Shown piece by piece: positions 51,671 to 60,489 of a stretch of 64,000 bases of DNA (the stretch's first letter is position 1; each line of letters starts with the position of its first letter). The stretch comes from Planctomycetota bacterium (GTDB lineage Bacteria; Planctomycetota; UBA1135). Location: assembly GCA_004295085.1 (NCBI GenBank), contig SHNF01000002.1, forward strand, positions 124,001 through 188,000, in the 5' to 3' direction. Under the pieces are notes generated by a model. It made no database searches. It was not told the DNA's origin and saw only the letters and a program-made list of their open reading frames with translations. Made by a program: the position numbers and the translations under genes.

Positions 51671-52525
51671 CTACGCGCGGCGCCAGCCGCCGTCGTGCAG
51701 CCAGGAGTGGAGGTCGTGGTAGAGGACCTCCCAGGAGGGCGCCAGGAAGACGTGGGGCTGGTAGTTCGTGGGGTCGTAGTCGGTGGCCGCCATGCGGCCG
51801 ATGTCGAAGGACAGCAGCTCCGCCTCGGTCGCGAAGCGCTGGATCTCGCCGCAGGAGGACAGGAGGCCGGAGCCGAAGGCCTTCACCTGCCCCTCCTCCA
51901 CCAGGGCGCCGAACTCCAGCGTCCACCAGTAGGCGCGCTCCAGGGCCTTGAGCTCGGCATCGTCCGCTTCCCGGGCGGCGCGGCCGAAGGCGCGGTTCAG
52001 CTCCGCGATCATCGGGTGGGTGAAAGAGGCAGCGTGGCCCACCAGCTCGTGGATGACGTCGGGCTCGGGCGTGTAGAGCGGCGTGCTGTGGTGGCGCACG
52101 TACTGGGTGGCCAGGAACACGCCGTCGGCCAGGTAGCTGAGGAAGACGCGCGGCTCGATCAGCCCGGCCACCGGCTCCATCTCGAAACCTGTGATCGTGC
52201 GCAGCTTCCGGTTCACCTCATCGAGCTGCGGGATGCGCTCCCGGCTCATCCCGAGCCGCTTGTTCAGGATGAGGTAGCCGCGCGGCGCCCAGCGCTCGTG
52301 CAGCGGCCCCAGGTGCTTCCAGACATCGCGCCAGACCGCGTGCTCTTCTTCCGTGTAGGGTGCCTCCGGAACCGGACCGCCGCGGTAGTCGAGCGCGATG
52401 CGGGCGATGCGATCCCGGCGCGCGCGATATCCCGCATCCCGGAATCCCGGGTGATCCCGGTCCAGATGCACCAGGCAGGACTCGCCGCCGGCGTGCGCCG
52501 CGCCGCGGTCCGCCCGTGCCTTCAC
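51671..52525 (-). CDS. phhA: Phenylalanine 4-monooxygenase (aromatic amino acid hydroxylase)
   Basis: Hydroxylates phenylalanine to tyrosine with O2, tetrahydropterin and Fe(II). The 284-aa catalytic domain has PEPDVIHELVGHAASFTHP with iron ligands His159 and His164, and WWTLEFGALVE with Glu204. The later YDPTNYQP and LHSWLHD segments match monomeric bacterial enzymes. There is no regulatory ACT domain. The GTG at 52525 overlaps the korB stop by 4 nt (GTGA), which sets the start; the longer open frame is a shadow inside korB. It is translationally coupled to korAB. Confidence 0.95.
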   Translation of the reverse strand: MKARADRGAAHAGGESCLVHLDRDHPGFRDAGYRARRDRIARIALDYRGGPVPEAPYTEEEHAVWRDVWKHLGPLHERWAPRGYLILNKRLGMSRERIPQLDEVNRKLRTITGFEMEPVAGLIEPRVFLSYLADGVFLATQYVRHHSTPLYTPEPDVIHELVGHAASFTHPMIAELNRAFGRAAREADDAELKALERAYWWTLEFGALVEEGQVKAFGSGLLSSCGEIQRFATEAELLSFDIGRMAATDYDPTNYQPHVFLAPSWEVLYHDLHSWLHDGGWRRA

Positions 52526-53532
52526 TTCACGGTCCAGGTCTCGCCGCCGGTCAGGAGGGACTTCAGGGAGCCTTCGCCCATCTTGATCTTGGCGTCGTGG
52601 ATCTGGCGGTGGATGTCGTCCTCGAAGATCGGGGCTTCGACGTCGCGGAAGATGCCGACCGGGACCGGGATCTGGCCGTCCTCGGGCGCCTGGCAGATGC
52701 GGTAGGCGTTGGCGCCGCTTGGCTCCTTGGGATCCCAGGTGCTGGCTTCGGCGGGCGCGCACAGCTCGATGGCGTCGGGCGTGATCCTCAGGCCCTTGTC
52801 CAGCTTCTTGCCGTAGAGCAGCGGCTGGCCCGGGCGCAGGTCCACCTGGCGCTCATCGCGGACGGTCTTGTCGGTGAAGTGCTCGAAGACCGCGTCGTTG
52901 AAGATCACGCAGTTCTGGAGGATCTCGACGAAGGCGAAGCCCTTGTGGGCGTGCGCGGCCTTGAGCACGGCGCCCAGGTGCTTGAGCTGGGTGTCCACGG
53001 CGCGGGCCACGAAGCTGGCGCCGGCGCCGAGCGCCAGCGCGATCGGGTTGAACGGGTTGTCGATCGAGCCAAACGGCGTGGACGGGCTCTTGGTGCCCTT
53101 GGTGGAGGTCGGGCTGTACTGGCCCTTGGTGAGGCCGTAGATGCGGTTGTTGAACAGCAGCACCTTCATGTTCATGTTGCGGCGCATGGCGTGGATCATG
53201 TGGTTGCCGCCGATGCTCAGGCCGTCGCCGTCGCCGGTGACCACCCACACGTCCAGGTCGCGGTTGGCCAGCTTGACGCCGCTGGCGATGGCCGGCGCCC
53301 GGCCGTGGATGCCGTGGAAGCCGTAGACGTCCATGTAGTAGGGAAAGCGGCTGCTGCAGCCGATCCCGGACACGCACACGAACTTCTCCTTGGGCACGCC
53401 CAGCTCGGCGAAGGCCTGCTGCACCACGCTCAGGATGGCGTAGTCGCCGCAGCCCGGGCACCAGCGCACTTCCTGGTCCGAGACGAAGTCGGCCTTCTTG
53501 AAGGAGACGGGTTTTTCGGCGGTCGTGCTCAT
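52522..53532 (-). CDS. korB: 2-oxoglutarate:ferredoxin oxidoreductase subunit beta (KorB)
   Basis: The 336-aa subunit binds thiamine diphosphate and the 4Fe-4S cluster. RWCPGCGDYAILSVVQ has the first Cys pair, VCVSGIGCSSRFPYY a third, and VTGDGDGLSIGGNH the TPP-Mg site. GLTKGQYSPTS matches the 2-oxoglutarate-type KorB family. It starts 2 nt after the korA stop. Electrons go to ferredoxin, since no NAD-binding domain is present. Confidence 0.94.
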   Translation of the reverse strand: MSTTAEKPVSFKKADFVSDQEVRWCPGCGDYAILSVVQQAFAELGVPKEKFVCVSGIGCSSRFPYYMDVYGFHGIHGRAPAIASGVKLANRDLDVWVVTGDGDGLSIGGNHMIHAMRRNMNMKVLLFNNRIYGLTKGQYSPTSTKGTKSPSTPFGSIDNPFNPIALALGAGASFVARAVDTQLKHLGAVLKAAHAHKGFAFVEILQNCVIFNDAVFEHFTDKTVRDERQVDLRPGQPLLYGKKLDKGLRITPDAIELCAPAEASTWDPKEPSGANAYRICQAPEDGQIPVPVGIFRDVEAPIFEDDIHRQIHDAKIKMGEGSLKSLLTGGETWTVK

Positions 53533-53534
53533 GA

Positions 53535-55394
53535 CTAGCGCGCGAGCTCCTCGATGCGGCGCAACAGTTCCGAGGCGGTGAAGGGGCGGCCCTGCACCTT
53601 GGGGTAGGACACGGTCGGGATCAGGTATTCCGCGCGGATGAGGCGGCTGAACTGGCCGCGGTTCAGCTCCGGGATCAGGATGGTGTCGTAGCGCTGCAGA
53701 ATCTGGCCGAGGTCGCGCGGCAGCGGCCAGAGATGGCGGATGTGCAACTGCGCCACGTCCAGGTCCTTGGCATGGGCCCGCTCCACGGCGCTGCGGATGG
53801 CGCCGTAGGTGGAGCCCCAGCCGAGCACCAGGAGCTTGCCGCGCGGCGGTCCGAAGACCTCCAGCGGCGGGTAGCTGGCGGCGATGCCGAGCACCTTCTG
53901 CTCGCGCAGCTTGACCATCATCTCGTGGTTCCCCGGCTCGTAGTTCACGTTGCCGGTGACGTCCTGCTTCTCCAGGCCGCCGATGCGGTGCTGCAGGCCC
54001 GGAGTGCCCGGGACGGCCCAGCCGCGCGCCAGCGTCACCGGGTCGCGCAGGTACGGCAGGAACTGCCCGCCGCCCTGGCCGTTGGTCTTGAAGCGCACCG
54101 GGAAGGGCTGCAGGCTGTTCTCCTCCGGCACCCGCCAGGGCTCGGCGCCGTTGGCCAGGTAGCCGTCGCTGAGCATGATCACCGGCGTCATGTAGGTGAC
54201 GGCGATGCGCGCCGCCTCGATGGCGGTCCAGAAGCAGTCGCCCGGCGAACAGGCCGCAAGCACCGGGATCGGCGCCTCGCTGTTGCGGCCGAACACCGCC
54301 TGCAGCAGGTCGGCCTGCTCGGTCTTGGTGGGCAAGCCGGTGGACGGGCCGCCGCGCTGCACGTCGACGATGACGAGCGGCAGCTCCACGGACACCGCCA
54401 GGCCCATGGCCTCGGTCTTCAGGGCGATGCCGGGGCCCGAGGAGGCGGTGGCGCCCAGGGCGCCGGCGAAGGCGGCGCCCAGCGCCGAAGTCACCGCCGC
54501 GATCTCGTCCTCGGCCTGGAAGGTGATGACGCCGTAGTTCTTGTAGCGCGCCAAGCTGTGCAGGATGTCGCTGGCCGGCGTGATGGGGTAACTGCCATAG
54601 AACAGGGGCAGCCCGCTGAGGCGCGAGGCCGTCACCAGGCCCATGGCGGTGGCGGCGTTGCCCATGATGTTGCGGTACGTGCCGGGCGCGAGCTGGGCCG
54701 GGGGCACCTGGTAGCGGTGGTGGAACAGCTCCGAGTTCTCGGCGATGCGGTGGCCGGCGCGCAGGGCCCGCAGGTTCGCTTCCAGGAGCTCGGGCTTCTT
54801 GCCGAACTTTTCGGCCAGCCACCTCTCGCTGGTTTCCATGGGCCGCGAGTAGACCCAGTACAGCATGCCCAGAGCCAGCATGTTCTTGCAGCGCAGGGCT
54901 TCCTTGTTGCCGAGCCCGAGGCCCTCGGTGGCCTGGATCGTGGCCTCGTTCAGGTCGAACTTGACCACGTTGTACTTCTCGTAGAGCTGCGCGTCGTCCA
55001 GCGGATTGTGCTCGTAGCGCGCCTTCTCCAGGTCCTTGGCCCCGAAATTCCCGGTGTTGACGATCAGCATGCCGCCGGGCCTCAGGTCGCCCAGGTTCAC
55101 CTTCAGGGCGGCCGGGTTCATGGCCACCAGCACGTCGGGTTGGTCGCCCGGGGTGTGGATGTCGTGGCTGCTGAAGTGGAGCTGGAAGCCGGAGACTCCG
55201 GGCAGCGAGCCGGCGGGCGCGCGGATCTCGGCCGGATAGTCCGGGAAGGTCGCCAGGTCGTTGCCCACCACCGCGGTGGTGTTGGTGAACTGGGTGCCGG
55301 TGATCTGCATGCCGTCCCCGGAGTCGCCGGCGAAGCGGATGACGACTTCGTCCAGAGTCTCCAGGAGATGCTCTCGGGTGGCCGTGGGTCCCAT
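53535..55394 (-). CDS. korA: 2-oxoglutarate:ferredoxin oxidoreductase subunit alpha (gamma-alpha fusion, KorA)
   Basis: A 619-aa subunit in which the gamma domain (1-190, VVIRFAGDSGDGMQITG at about 17-33) is fused to the alpha domain (about 220-619). The alpha domain carries FYGSYPITPASDILHSLA, QAEDEIAAVTSALGAAFAGALGATASSGPG and VDVQRGGPSTGLPTKTEQADL (read in parts). This is the standard two-subunit KorA. With KorB it oxidatively decarboxylates 2-oxoglutarate to succinyl-CoA and reduces ferredoxin; a reverse reaction is possible. It is the first gene of the korA-korB-phhA-membrane-protein operon. Confidence 0.95.
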   Translation of the reverse strand: MGPTATREHLLETLDEVVIRFAGDSGDGMQITGTQFTNTTAVVGNDLATFPDYPAEIRAPAGSLPGVSGFQLHFSSHDIHTPGDQPDVLVAMNPAALKVNLGDLRPGGMLIVNTGNFGAKDLEKARYEHNPLDDAQLYEKYNVVKFDLNEATIQATEGLGLGNKEALRCKNMLALGMLYWVYSRPMETSERWLAEKFGKKPELLEANLRALRAGHRIAENSELFHHRYQVPPAQLAPGTYRNIMGNAATAMGLVTASRLSGLPLFYGSYPITPASDILHSLARYKNYGVITFQAEDEIAAVTSALGAAFAGALGATASSGPGIALKTEAMGLAVSVELPLVIVDVQRGGPSTGLPTKTEQADLLQAVFGRNSEAPIPVLAACSPGDCFWTAIEAARIAVTYMTPVIMLSDGYLANGAEPWRVPEENSLQPFPVRFKTNGQGGGQFLPYLRDPVTLARGWAVPGTPGLQHRIGGLEKQDVTGNVNYEPGNHEMMVKLREQKVLGIAASYPPLEVFGPPRGKLLVLGWGSTYGAIRSAVERAHAKDLDVAQLHIRHLWPLPRDLGQILQRYDTILIPELNRGQFSRLIRAEYLIPTVSYPKVQGRPFTASELLRRIEELAR

Positions 55395-55505
55395 GTCCGT
55401 GCGTGCCTTGCAGGAGCTCGAGGTGCGGGGCGCAAGAGCGCCGCACGTTCATCTTAGGTCCGGCGCCGTGCCTTGAGCAGGGCTAGACTGGCCCGGCGTC
55501 AGCCC

Positions 55506-56333
55506 GTGAACCTGGAGCACGCGTCCCGTTTCGCTTCGGCCCAGGCGCGCCTGGCCGCGGGCGACCTTTACCCGGATCCCTGGTTGCTGCCGCGGGGCTT
55601 CCGCAGGACGCTGGACGCCTTGCTGGCCGTGGCCTTCGGCCCGGCGCGCCGCGGCGGCGAGGCCTTCCGCGACGGCAGCGAGCGCGCCCTGCGCGGCCGC
55701 CCCGACGGCCCGCTGCTGCTGGCCCTGTGGTCGGCCGCCACCGCGGCGGAGATGCGCCACGCCGATCTGCGCGCCCTGTTCGCCGCCGTGCACGAGCCCC
55801 TGCCCGATCCTCCCGCTTCCCGCGCCGAGCTGCGCACCAGCCTGCAGCGCCGGGTGGAGCCGCTGGCGCGTTGCGTCCTCGCCATTCTGCAGGCCGGAGA
55901 GGAAGCCCTGCCGCCGGCCGTGGAGCTGGGGATCGGCCTCGGCCTGGCGCGCCTGCTGCTCGACACCCCGGCGCAGTTGCGCGCCGGACGACTGCCGTGG
56001 CCGGAAGCCGATCTGACCGCCTGCGGCCTGCGCCGCGAGGACCTGGCCCGCGGCCTGCCCGGCCCGGCAGTGAGCGCCTGGCTGCGCGGCGAGAGCTCCT
56101 GGGCGCTCGAGCACCTGGCGCGCGGCCACGGCCTGCGCGAGCACGTCGGCGCGCGCCTGCGCCGCGCGCTGGACAATGAGATCCGGCGCGCGCGGCGCCT
56201 GCTGGCGCAGGCGTCCGATCCGCAGCGCGACCTGTTCCGCAACCCGCCGCGGCTCCCGGCGGCGGTGCGCTGGAGCGGGCGTGCGCGCGCTCTCGGCAAC
56301 CTGGCGCACAGCGTGCTCCTGCCCCATTCCTGA
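55506..56333 (+). CDS. Squalene/phytoene-synthase-fold protein lacking Asp-rich motifs
   Basis: A 275-aa protein that follows the squalene/phytoene synthase fold. PDPWLLPRGFRRTLDALLAV corresponds to the WLLP-RxLRPH start. PLLLALWSAATAAEMRHADLRALF and SRAELRTSLQRRVEPLARCVLAIL match the middle helices. GLARLLLDTPAQLRAGRLPWPEADLTACGLRREDL matches the second substrate region (pieces). The first DDxxDE motif is replaced by GPARRGGEA, and only one Asp of the second is left, so the Mg-diphosphate sites are gone. It is most likely a non-catalytic relative or a partner subunit. GTG at 55506; TTG at 55473 is an alternative. It starts a rightward run with DUF192 and UbiA-family genes. Confidence 0.7.
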   Translation: MNLEHASRFASAQARLAAGDLYPDPWLLPRGFRRTLDALLAVAFGPARRGGEAFRDGSERALRGRPDGPLLLALWSAATAAEMRHADLRALFAAVHEPLPDPPASRAELRTSLQRRVEPLARCVLAILQAGEEALPPAVELGIGLGLARLLLDTPAQLRAGRLPWPEADLTACGLRREDLARGLPGPAVSAWLRGESSWALEHLARGHGLREHVGARLRRALDNEIRRARRLLAQASDPQRDLFRNPPRLPAAVRWSGRARALGNLAHSVLLPHS

Positions 56334-56338
56334 CCGGC

Positions 56339-56803
56339 ATGAGCGGCGCGCCGGATCCGCCCGTGTTCCTCGGCATGCCGCGGCCGGAGCCGGTGGCGGA
56401 CGCGCGCTGGCGCCTGGGCAACGCCACCCGCGGCGGCCTGGTGGCGCGCGACGTGCGCTTCCTGCGCACGCGCTGGCAGCGTTTCCGGGCGGCCTGGGGC
56501 CGGCGCCTGCAGCCCGAGCAAGGCCTGTTCCTGGCTCCGGCTCCGGCGGTGCACGCCTTTGGCGCCCGCCAGGACCTGCTGGTGCTGTACCTGGACGAGC
56601 GCGACCGCGTGCTGCGCGTGCAGCGCCTGGCGCGCTGGCGCGCCGCCGCCGCGCCTCCCGGAACGGCGGCGGCGCTGCTGCTCGGCGCCGAGCGCGCGGC
56701 GCCGGCAGCGGAAGGCGACCAGTTGGAATGGCTGGCGCCGCAGCCGCGCCTGCCCGGGCGCGCGGATTGGCTGGGCGAGCGCGGCTATCCTGCGGGCGAA
56801 TGA
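56339..56803 (+). CDS. DUF192-family protein
   Basis: A 154-aa protein with the DUF192 beta fold: TRWQRFRAAWGRRLQPEQGLFLAPAPAVHAFGARQDLLVLYLD read over 44-86. The usual VHTFGM is changed to VHAFGA, followed by RVLRVQRLARWR and GDQLEWL. DUF192 proteins are small and of unknown function. There is no signal peptide, unlike many members. It starts 5 nt after the previous stop, and its stop overlaps the next ATG by ATGA. Confidence 0.85.
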   Translation: MSGAPDPPVFLGMPRPEPVADARWRLGNATRGGLVARDVRFLRTRWQRFRAAWGRRLQPEQGLFLAPAPAVHAFGARQDLLVLYLDERDRVLRVQRLARWRAAAAPPGTAAALLLGAERAAPAAEGDQLEWLAPQPRLPGRADWLGERGYPAGE

Positions 56804-57714
56804 GCCCGCTGCTGCGCAGCCTCCGGCCACGGCACTGGATCAAGAACGTCGCGGTCTTCGCCGGACTGTGTTTCAGCCGGCAGGCCGACGAAGGCCCGCA
56901 GGTGCTGCGCGTCACCCTGCTGTTCGGCTGCTTCTGCCTCGCGTCCTCCGCGGTCTACCTGGTCAACGACCTGTTCGACCGCGAGCGCGACCGCGTGCAC
57001 CCGCTCAAATGCCAGCGCCCGATCGCCTCCGGGCAGGTCGCGTCGCCCATGGCGCTGGGCCTGGCGCTGGTGCTGGCGGCCGCGGGCCTGGCGGGCGGCT
57101 ACGCGCTCGGGCCCGCCAGCTTCGCCGGGCTGGCCGGCTACCTGCTGCTGCAGGGGGCGTACTCGGCGCGCCTCAAGCACGTGGTGATCCTGGACGTGTT
57201 CTGCATCGCCGCCGGTTTCATGCTGCGGGTCCTCGCCGGGGTGTGGACCATCGGCGTGACCGCCTCGCCGTGGCTGGTGGCCTGCTCGGTGATGCTGGCC
57301 CTGTTCCTGGCCTTGTGCAAGCGCCGCGCCGAGGTCATCGGCCTGGCCGACGGCTCGGCGGCGCAGCGGCCGGCCATCGACGACTACCGTGGGCCCGTGA
57401 TCGACGTGATGATCGGCGTCATCGCCTCGGCGACGCTGGTCACCTACACCTTGTACACGCTGTTGCCGGCCCACATCTTCCAGGACAGCGCCGATGCGCG
57501 CCTGCGCATGGATTCTCAGGCCGGCGCTCCCGGCATGGTGTGGACCGTGCCCCTGGTGGCCTACGGCATGCTGCGCTACCTGTACCTGGTGTACCGCCTG
57601 GAGAAAGGCGAGCGCCCGGAGCTCACCGTCATGACCGACCGCCCGCTGCTCGTGTGCCTGTTCCTGTACCTCGTGGTGGTCGCGGCGGTGATCTATCTGC
57701 CGCGCCCCGCCTGA
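56800..57714 (+). CDS. UbiA-family prenyltransferase (decaprenyl-phosphate phosphoribosyltransferase-like)
   Basis: A 304-aa membrane protein with eight or nine helices. The catalytic NDxxDxxxD site is in LVNDLFDRERDRVHPLKCQRPIASG (54-78, read in parts). The second site is YSARLKHVVILDVFCIAAGFMLRVLAG. This subgroup transfers phosphoribose to polyprenyl phosphate, as in actinobacterial arabinan synthesis. In other bacteria the same subfamily is found in polysaccharide or lipid pathways. Overlap with the DUF192 gene means the three rightward genes are one operon. Exact donor and acceptor are not proven. Confidence 0.85.
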   Translation: MSPLLRSLRPRHWIKNVAVFAGLCFSRQADEGPQVLRVTLLFGCFCLASSAVYLVNDLFDRERDRVHPLKCQRPIASGQVASPMALGLALVLAAAGLAGGYALGPASFAGLAGYLLLQGAYSARLKHVVILDVFCIAAGFMLRVLAGVWTIGVTASPWLVACSVMLALFLALCKRRAEVIGLADGSAAQRPAIDDYRGPVIDVMIGVIASATLVTYTLYTLLPAHIFQDSADARLRMDSQAGAPGMVWTVPLVAYGMLRYLYLVYRLEKGERPELTVMTDRPLLVCLFLYLVVVAAVIYLPRPA

Positions 57715-57757
57715 GGCGCGCCCGCCGGCACGGCGGCCGGGACGCCCGCCGCGGCGC

Positions 57758-58285
57758 CTACTTCTGCTCCGTCTTGGGCGTGCGCTGCGTGAACTCCAGT
57801 CCGTTCACGCGCCACAGGTCCTCGCGGTCGGCGCCCGGCCGCGCGGCGCGGCCGTCCGGGCTGGCGGCCTGGAAGCTGAGGCGGGTGGTGCGCATGCGCG
57901 GCTTCTCGCGCTCGCTCTCGTACATGAACACGGTGAGCTGCTGGCGCGAGAACCGGGCCGAGTCGCCGGCGAAGTCCATGGTGAACACGCGGTCGTCGTA
58001 GCCTCGCTCCGCCCGCGTCTTGCTCTTCACCACCACCGTCCCCATGCCGGCGTCCGCGGCCTGCGACGCGAAGTGCGTGTTGAAGTCCTGCTCGTTGTCG
58101 GACACCGAGAAGTTGGCCAGGCGCGCCGACAGGTCGCCGCTCACCTCGGCCACGCTGCGCAGGTCGTCGGGATGGCTGGCCAGCGCGTCGCGGTACTTGC
58201 CGTGCAGGTGGCCCACGTACAGGCGCGCCACAAGGGCCAGCGCGGTCAGCGCCAGCAGGATGTACAGGGTCTGGCGGCCGCTCAC
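57758..58285 (-). CDS. Small membrane protein, last gene of a secretion/pilus-platform-like operon
   Basis: A 175-aa protein with one N-terminal membrane helix (RQTLYILLALTALALVARLYV) and a periplasmic alpha/beta part. The start overlaps the stop of the GspL/PilM-like gene by 4 nt. In type II secretion and type IV pilus operons this position is held by GspM or PilO, which have the same topology. No sequence signature proves it. It is convergent with the UbiA gene (43-nt gap). Confidence 0.65.
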   Translation of the reverse strand: MSGRQTLYILLALTALALVARLYVGHLHGKYRDALASHPDDLRSVAEVSGDLSARLANFSVSDNEQDFNTHFASQAADAGMGTVVVKSKTRAERGYDDRVFTMDFAGDSARFSRQQLTVFMYESEREKPRMRTTRLSFQAASPDGRAARPGADREDLWRVNGLEFTQRTPKTEQK

Positions 58286-60072
58286 GGCTGCGCCTCCTTC
58301 ACGACTTCGATCAGGACCTTGATGGTGCCCGAGCGGGCATCAGGCACGTCCGGCACCGGCGGCAGCCCGCCTTCGGCCGACACGTCCAGGGCCCAGGGCT
58401 GCTGGCTCAGCGCGCGCTGCAGCGAGTCGAAGCGGGTGTCCACGCTGGTGCCCGTCCCGAACAGCGTGATCTGGAATTTGGCCTCGACGTGGGCCGGCTG
58501 GCGCGCGGTCTTGTCGAAGGAGGTGAAGTCGAGGCTCTCCACCATCCAGCGCTCCGGGTACGACTCCATCTCCTGCGCCAGCACGTTCATGAGCAGCCGC
58601 CAGGCTTCCAGGGCCGACTGCGGCATCTCCACGCCCTCCTCGCCCACCATCTTCTCCAGCTTGCGCCGGGCGTTGTCCACGCGCGAGCGCAGGCTGGGCA
58701 GGCGCTGCAGGTCGGACACGTTGGTGAACGCCGTCTGGATGAAGAAGTCCTTCTTGTTGGCATCGCTCAGGGACTGGTTGAAACGGTCCACGTAGCCCAC
58801 GCCCGCGTCCCGCATCTTCGCGGTGTCCTCCTTGAGCACCTGGATCTCCTTGAAGTGGATCACGCTGCTGACCAGCAGGTACGCCAGCAGGCCGAACAAG
58901 GCGAAGGTCAGGGGGCCCTCCACGCGCTCCAGGCCGCGCGTGAAGCGGTACTCCTCCTGGCGGAAGTTCATGCGCGACAAGCCGACGCCCAGGCCGCGCA
59001 CGGCCGCTCCCAGGGCCAGAGGATCCAGATCCTGGTCGCCGCTCTCCTCGCGCAGCGACAGGGGCGCCGTGGGCACGCCCAGGCGCGTCTGCAGCACCTC
59101 GTCCAGGCCGGGCAGCGCTGCGCCGAGCAGGTTCAGGCGCGCCACGGTGATGGATGACAGCGCCGCCAGGCCACGCCGCACTTCCGCGGCGAGGCGCCGC
59201 TGCACCGCCGCCAGAGCCTCGGGCGTGGCGCGGCTCACGACCTCGTCGTAGCTCAGGTTCAGCGGCAGCTGGGGATCCACGCCGAAGATGGGACCGGAGG
59301 ATTCCGGGGCGGACTCCTCCTTGGCCTCGGCCTTCGCTTCGGCGGAGGCGCCGGCCGCAACGCCGCTCTCCGCGGCCTCGGACCGCGCCGCCGCGGGGCC
59401 GGGGAGGCCGCGCGCCAGTTCGCGCCAGCCGATCTTGATCGCGCGCAGCGCGCGCACGCCCAGCGGCCCGGCCACCAGCAGGAGGCTGGTGAACGGGCCG
59501 AGGTACAGATACGCCTCCAGCTCCACGGCCTCAGCCGGAGCCTCGGACGCGGCCTCGGACGCCGCCTCGAAGCGCCGGTGCAGCGCGCACACCAGGGCGC
59601 CGAGGTCCAGTTCCAGCACCGCCGGCTCCAGGCCGGCCGTGGCGGTGATCTCCAGGGTGGTGGCGAGATCCTTCTTGGGCTGGGCCGCCACCAGGATGCT
59701 GGGCGTGGCGCGCTCGTCGTGCAGCTCGAGGAAATCGCACACCACTTCGTCGATCGAGCGGTGGTAGAGGTCCGACTCGACCTCGAACTTGAGCACCTGC
59801 CGCACCTTCTCGCGTTCGGTGAAGGGCAGGTTCAGCTCGCGCAGCACCGTATCCAGCGTCGGAACGGCGACCACCACCGCGTCGCTGCGCCCGACGCCGG
59901 CCTGCTTGAGGGCCCGGGCCAGGGACTTGCCCAGCGACTTGACCGGATCCTCCACCTCCGGATCCAGCCCGCCGGAGCCGTGCGCCTTCACGTTGTAGCG
60001 CTTGGCGCCGCCGTCCAGGAGCACGAAGCTGAAGCCGTCCGGCTGCAGGCTCAGTCCGAGGGATCGCGTCAT
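58282..60072 (-). CDS. GspL/PilM-PilN-like platform protein
   Basis: A 596-aa protein. The N-terminal 250 residues have the actin-like fold of GspL/PilM (SLGLSLQPDGFSFVLLDGG, LNLPFTEREKVRQVLKFEVESDLYH, AAQPKKDL). An acidic Ala/Glu linker follows near 225-255, and more of the actin-like fold continues to about 375. One membrane helix lies at about 388-406, and a periplasmic ferredoxin-like domain at the end. GspL ties the cytoplasmic ATPase to the inner-membrane platform of type II secretion, and PilM-PilN do the same in pili; the fused layout is closer to GspL. It starts 21 nt after the 60094-60489 gene stop. Confidence 0.78.
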   Translation of the reverse strand: MTRSLGLSLQPDGFSFVLLDGGAKRYNVKAHGSGGLDPEVEDPVKSLGKSLARALKQAGVGRSDAVVVAVPTLDTVLRELNLPFTEREKVRQVLKFEVESDLYHRSIDEVVCDFLELHDERATPSILVAAQPKKDLATTLEITATAGLEPAVLELDLGALVCALHRRFEAASEAASEAPAEAVELEAYLYLGPFTSLLLVAGPLGVRALRAIKIGWRELARGLPGPAAARSEAAESGVAAGASAEAKAEAKEESAPESSGPIFGVDPQLPLNLSYDEVVSRATPEALAAVQRRLAAEVRRGLAALSSITVARLNLLGAALPGLDEVLQTRLGVPTAPLSLREESGDQDLDPLALGAAVRGLGVGLSRMNFRQEEYRFTRGLERVEGPLTFALFGLLAYLLVSSVIHFKEIQVLKEDTAKMRDAGVGYVDRFNQSLSDANKKDFFIQTAFTNVSDLQRLPSLRSRVDNARRKLEKMVGEEGVEMPQSALEAWRLLMNVLAQEMESYPERWMVESLDFTSFDKTARQPAHVEAKFQITLFGTGTSVDTRFDSLQRALSQQPWALDVSAEGGLPPVPDVPDARSGTIKVLIEVVKEAQP

Positions 60073-60093
60073 CGTCGGGTCTGAAGGTCCAGG

Positions 60094-60489
60094 TTAGCCT
60101 CCGGGCGGCGCGGCGGAAAGCTTCCGCGCCTGCGCCAGCTGTTGGGCCAGCGGCCACTGCTCGGGACGCAGGATGCGCGTGCGCAGCATCTGCTCGTAGC
60201 GCTGGTCCAGGTTGGCCAGGCTCGGCTCGAGCCCGGCGCTGTGGGCCTGGATCAGCTTGCTGCGCTCCTGCTGGTACTTCCACAGCCATACCAGCGCCTC
60301 CTCGGCCTGCGTCGCGTCGAGCTGCAGCGCCGCGACCACGCCGGCGTGATAGGCGGCGAGATCCGGATCCAGGAGCGGCGCCGGCGCGCGGCTGCCGCGG
60401 CTCCCGGCCAGGTAACCGAGCAGACCGCCAGCCGCGAAGCTCAGCAGCGCCGGCACCAGGACGCGCCCGAGGCTCCGGCTGAATCTCAT
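60094..60489 (-). CDS. Small membrane-anchored periplasmic helical protein
   Basis: 131 aa. Residues 9-29 (VLVPALLSFAAGGLLGYLAG) form a membrane anchor. The rest is helical and charged (LQLDATQAEEALVWLWKYQQERSKLIQAHS). It is overlapped by the anti-sigma stop (ATGA). The topology and helix pattern recall CnrX/ZraP-like periplasmic sensors, which sit beside ECF sigma and anti-sigma genes; sequence evidence is weak. Confidence 0.65.
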   Translation of the reverse strand: MRFSRSLGRVLVPALLSFAAGGLLGYLAGSRGSRAPAPLLDPDLAAYHAGVVAALQLDATQAEEALVWLWKYQQERSKLIQAHSAGLEPSLANLDQRYEQMLRTRILRPEQWPLAQQLAQARKLSAAPPGG

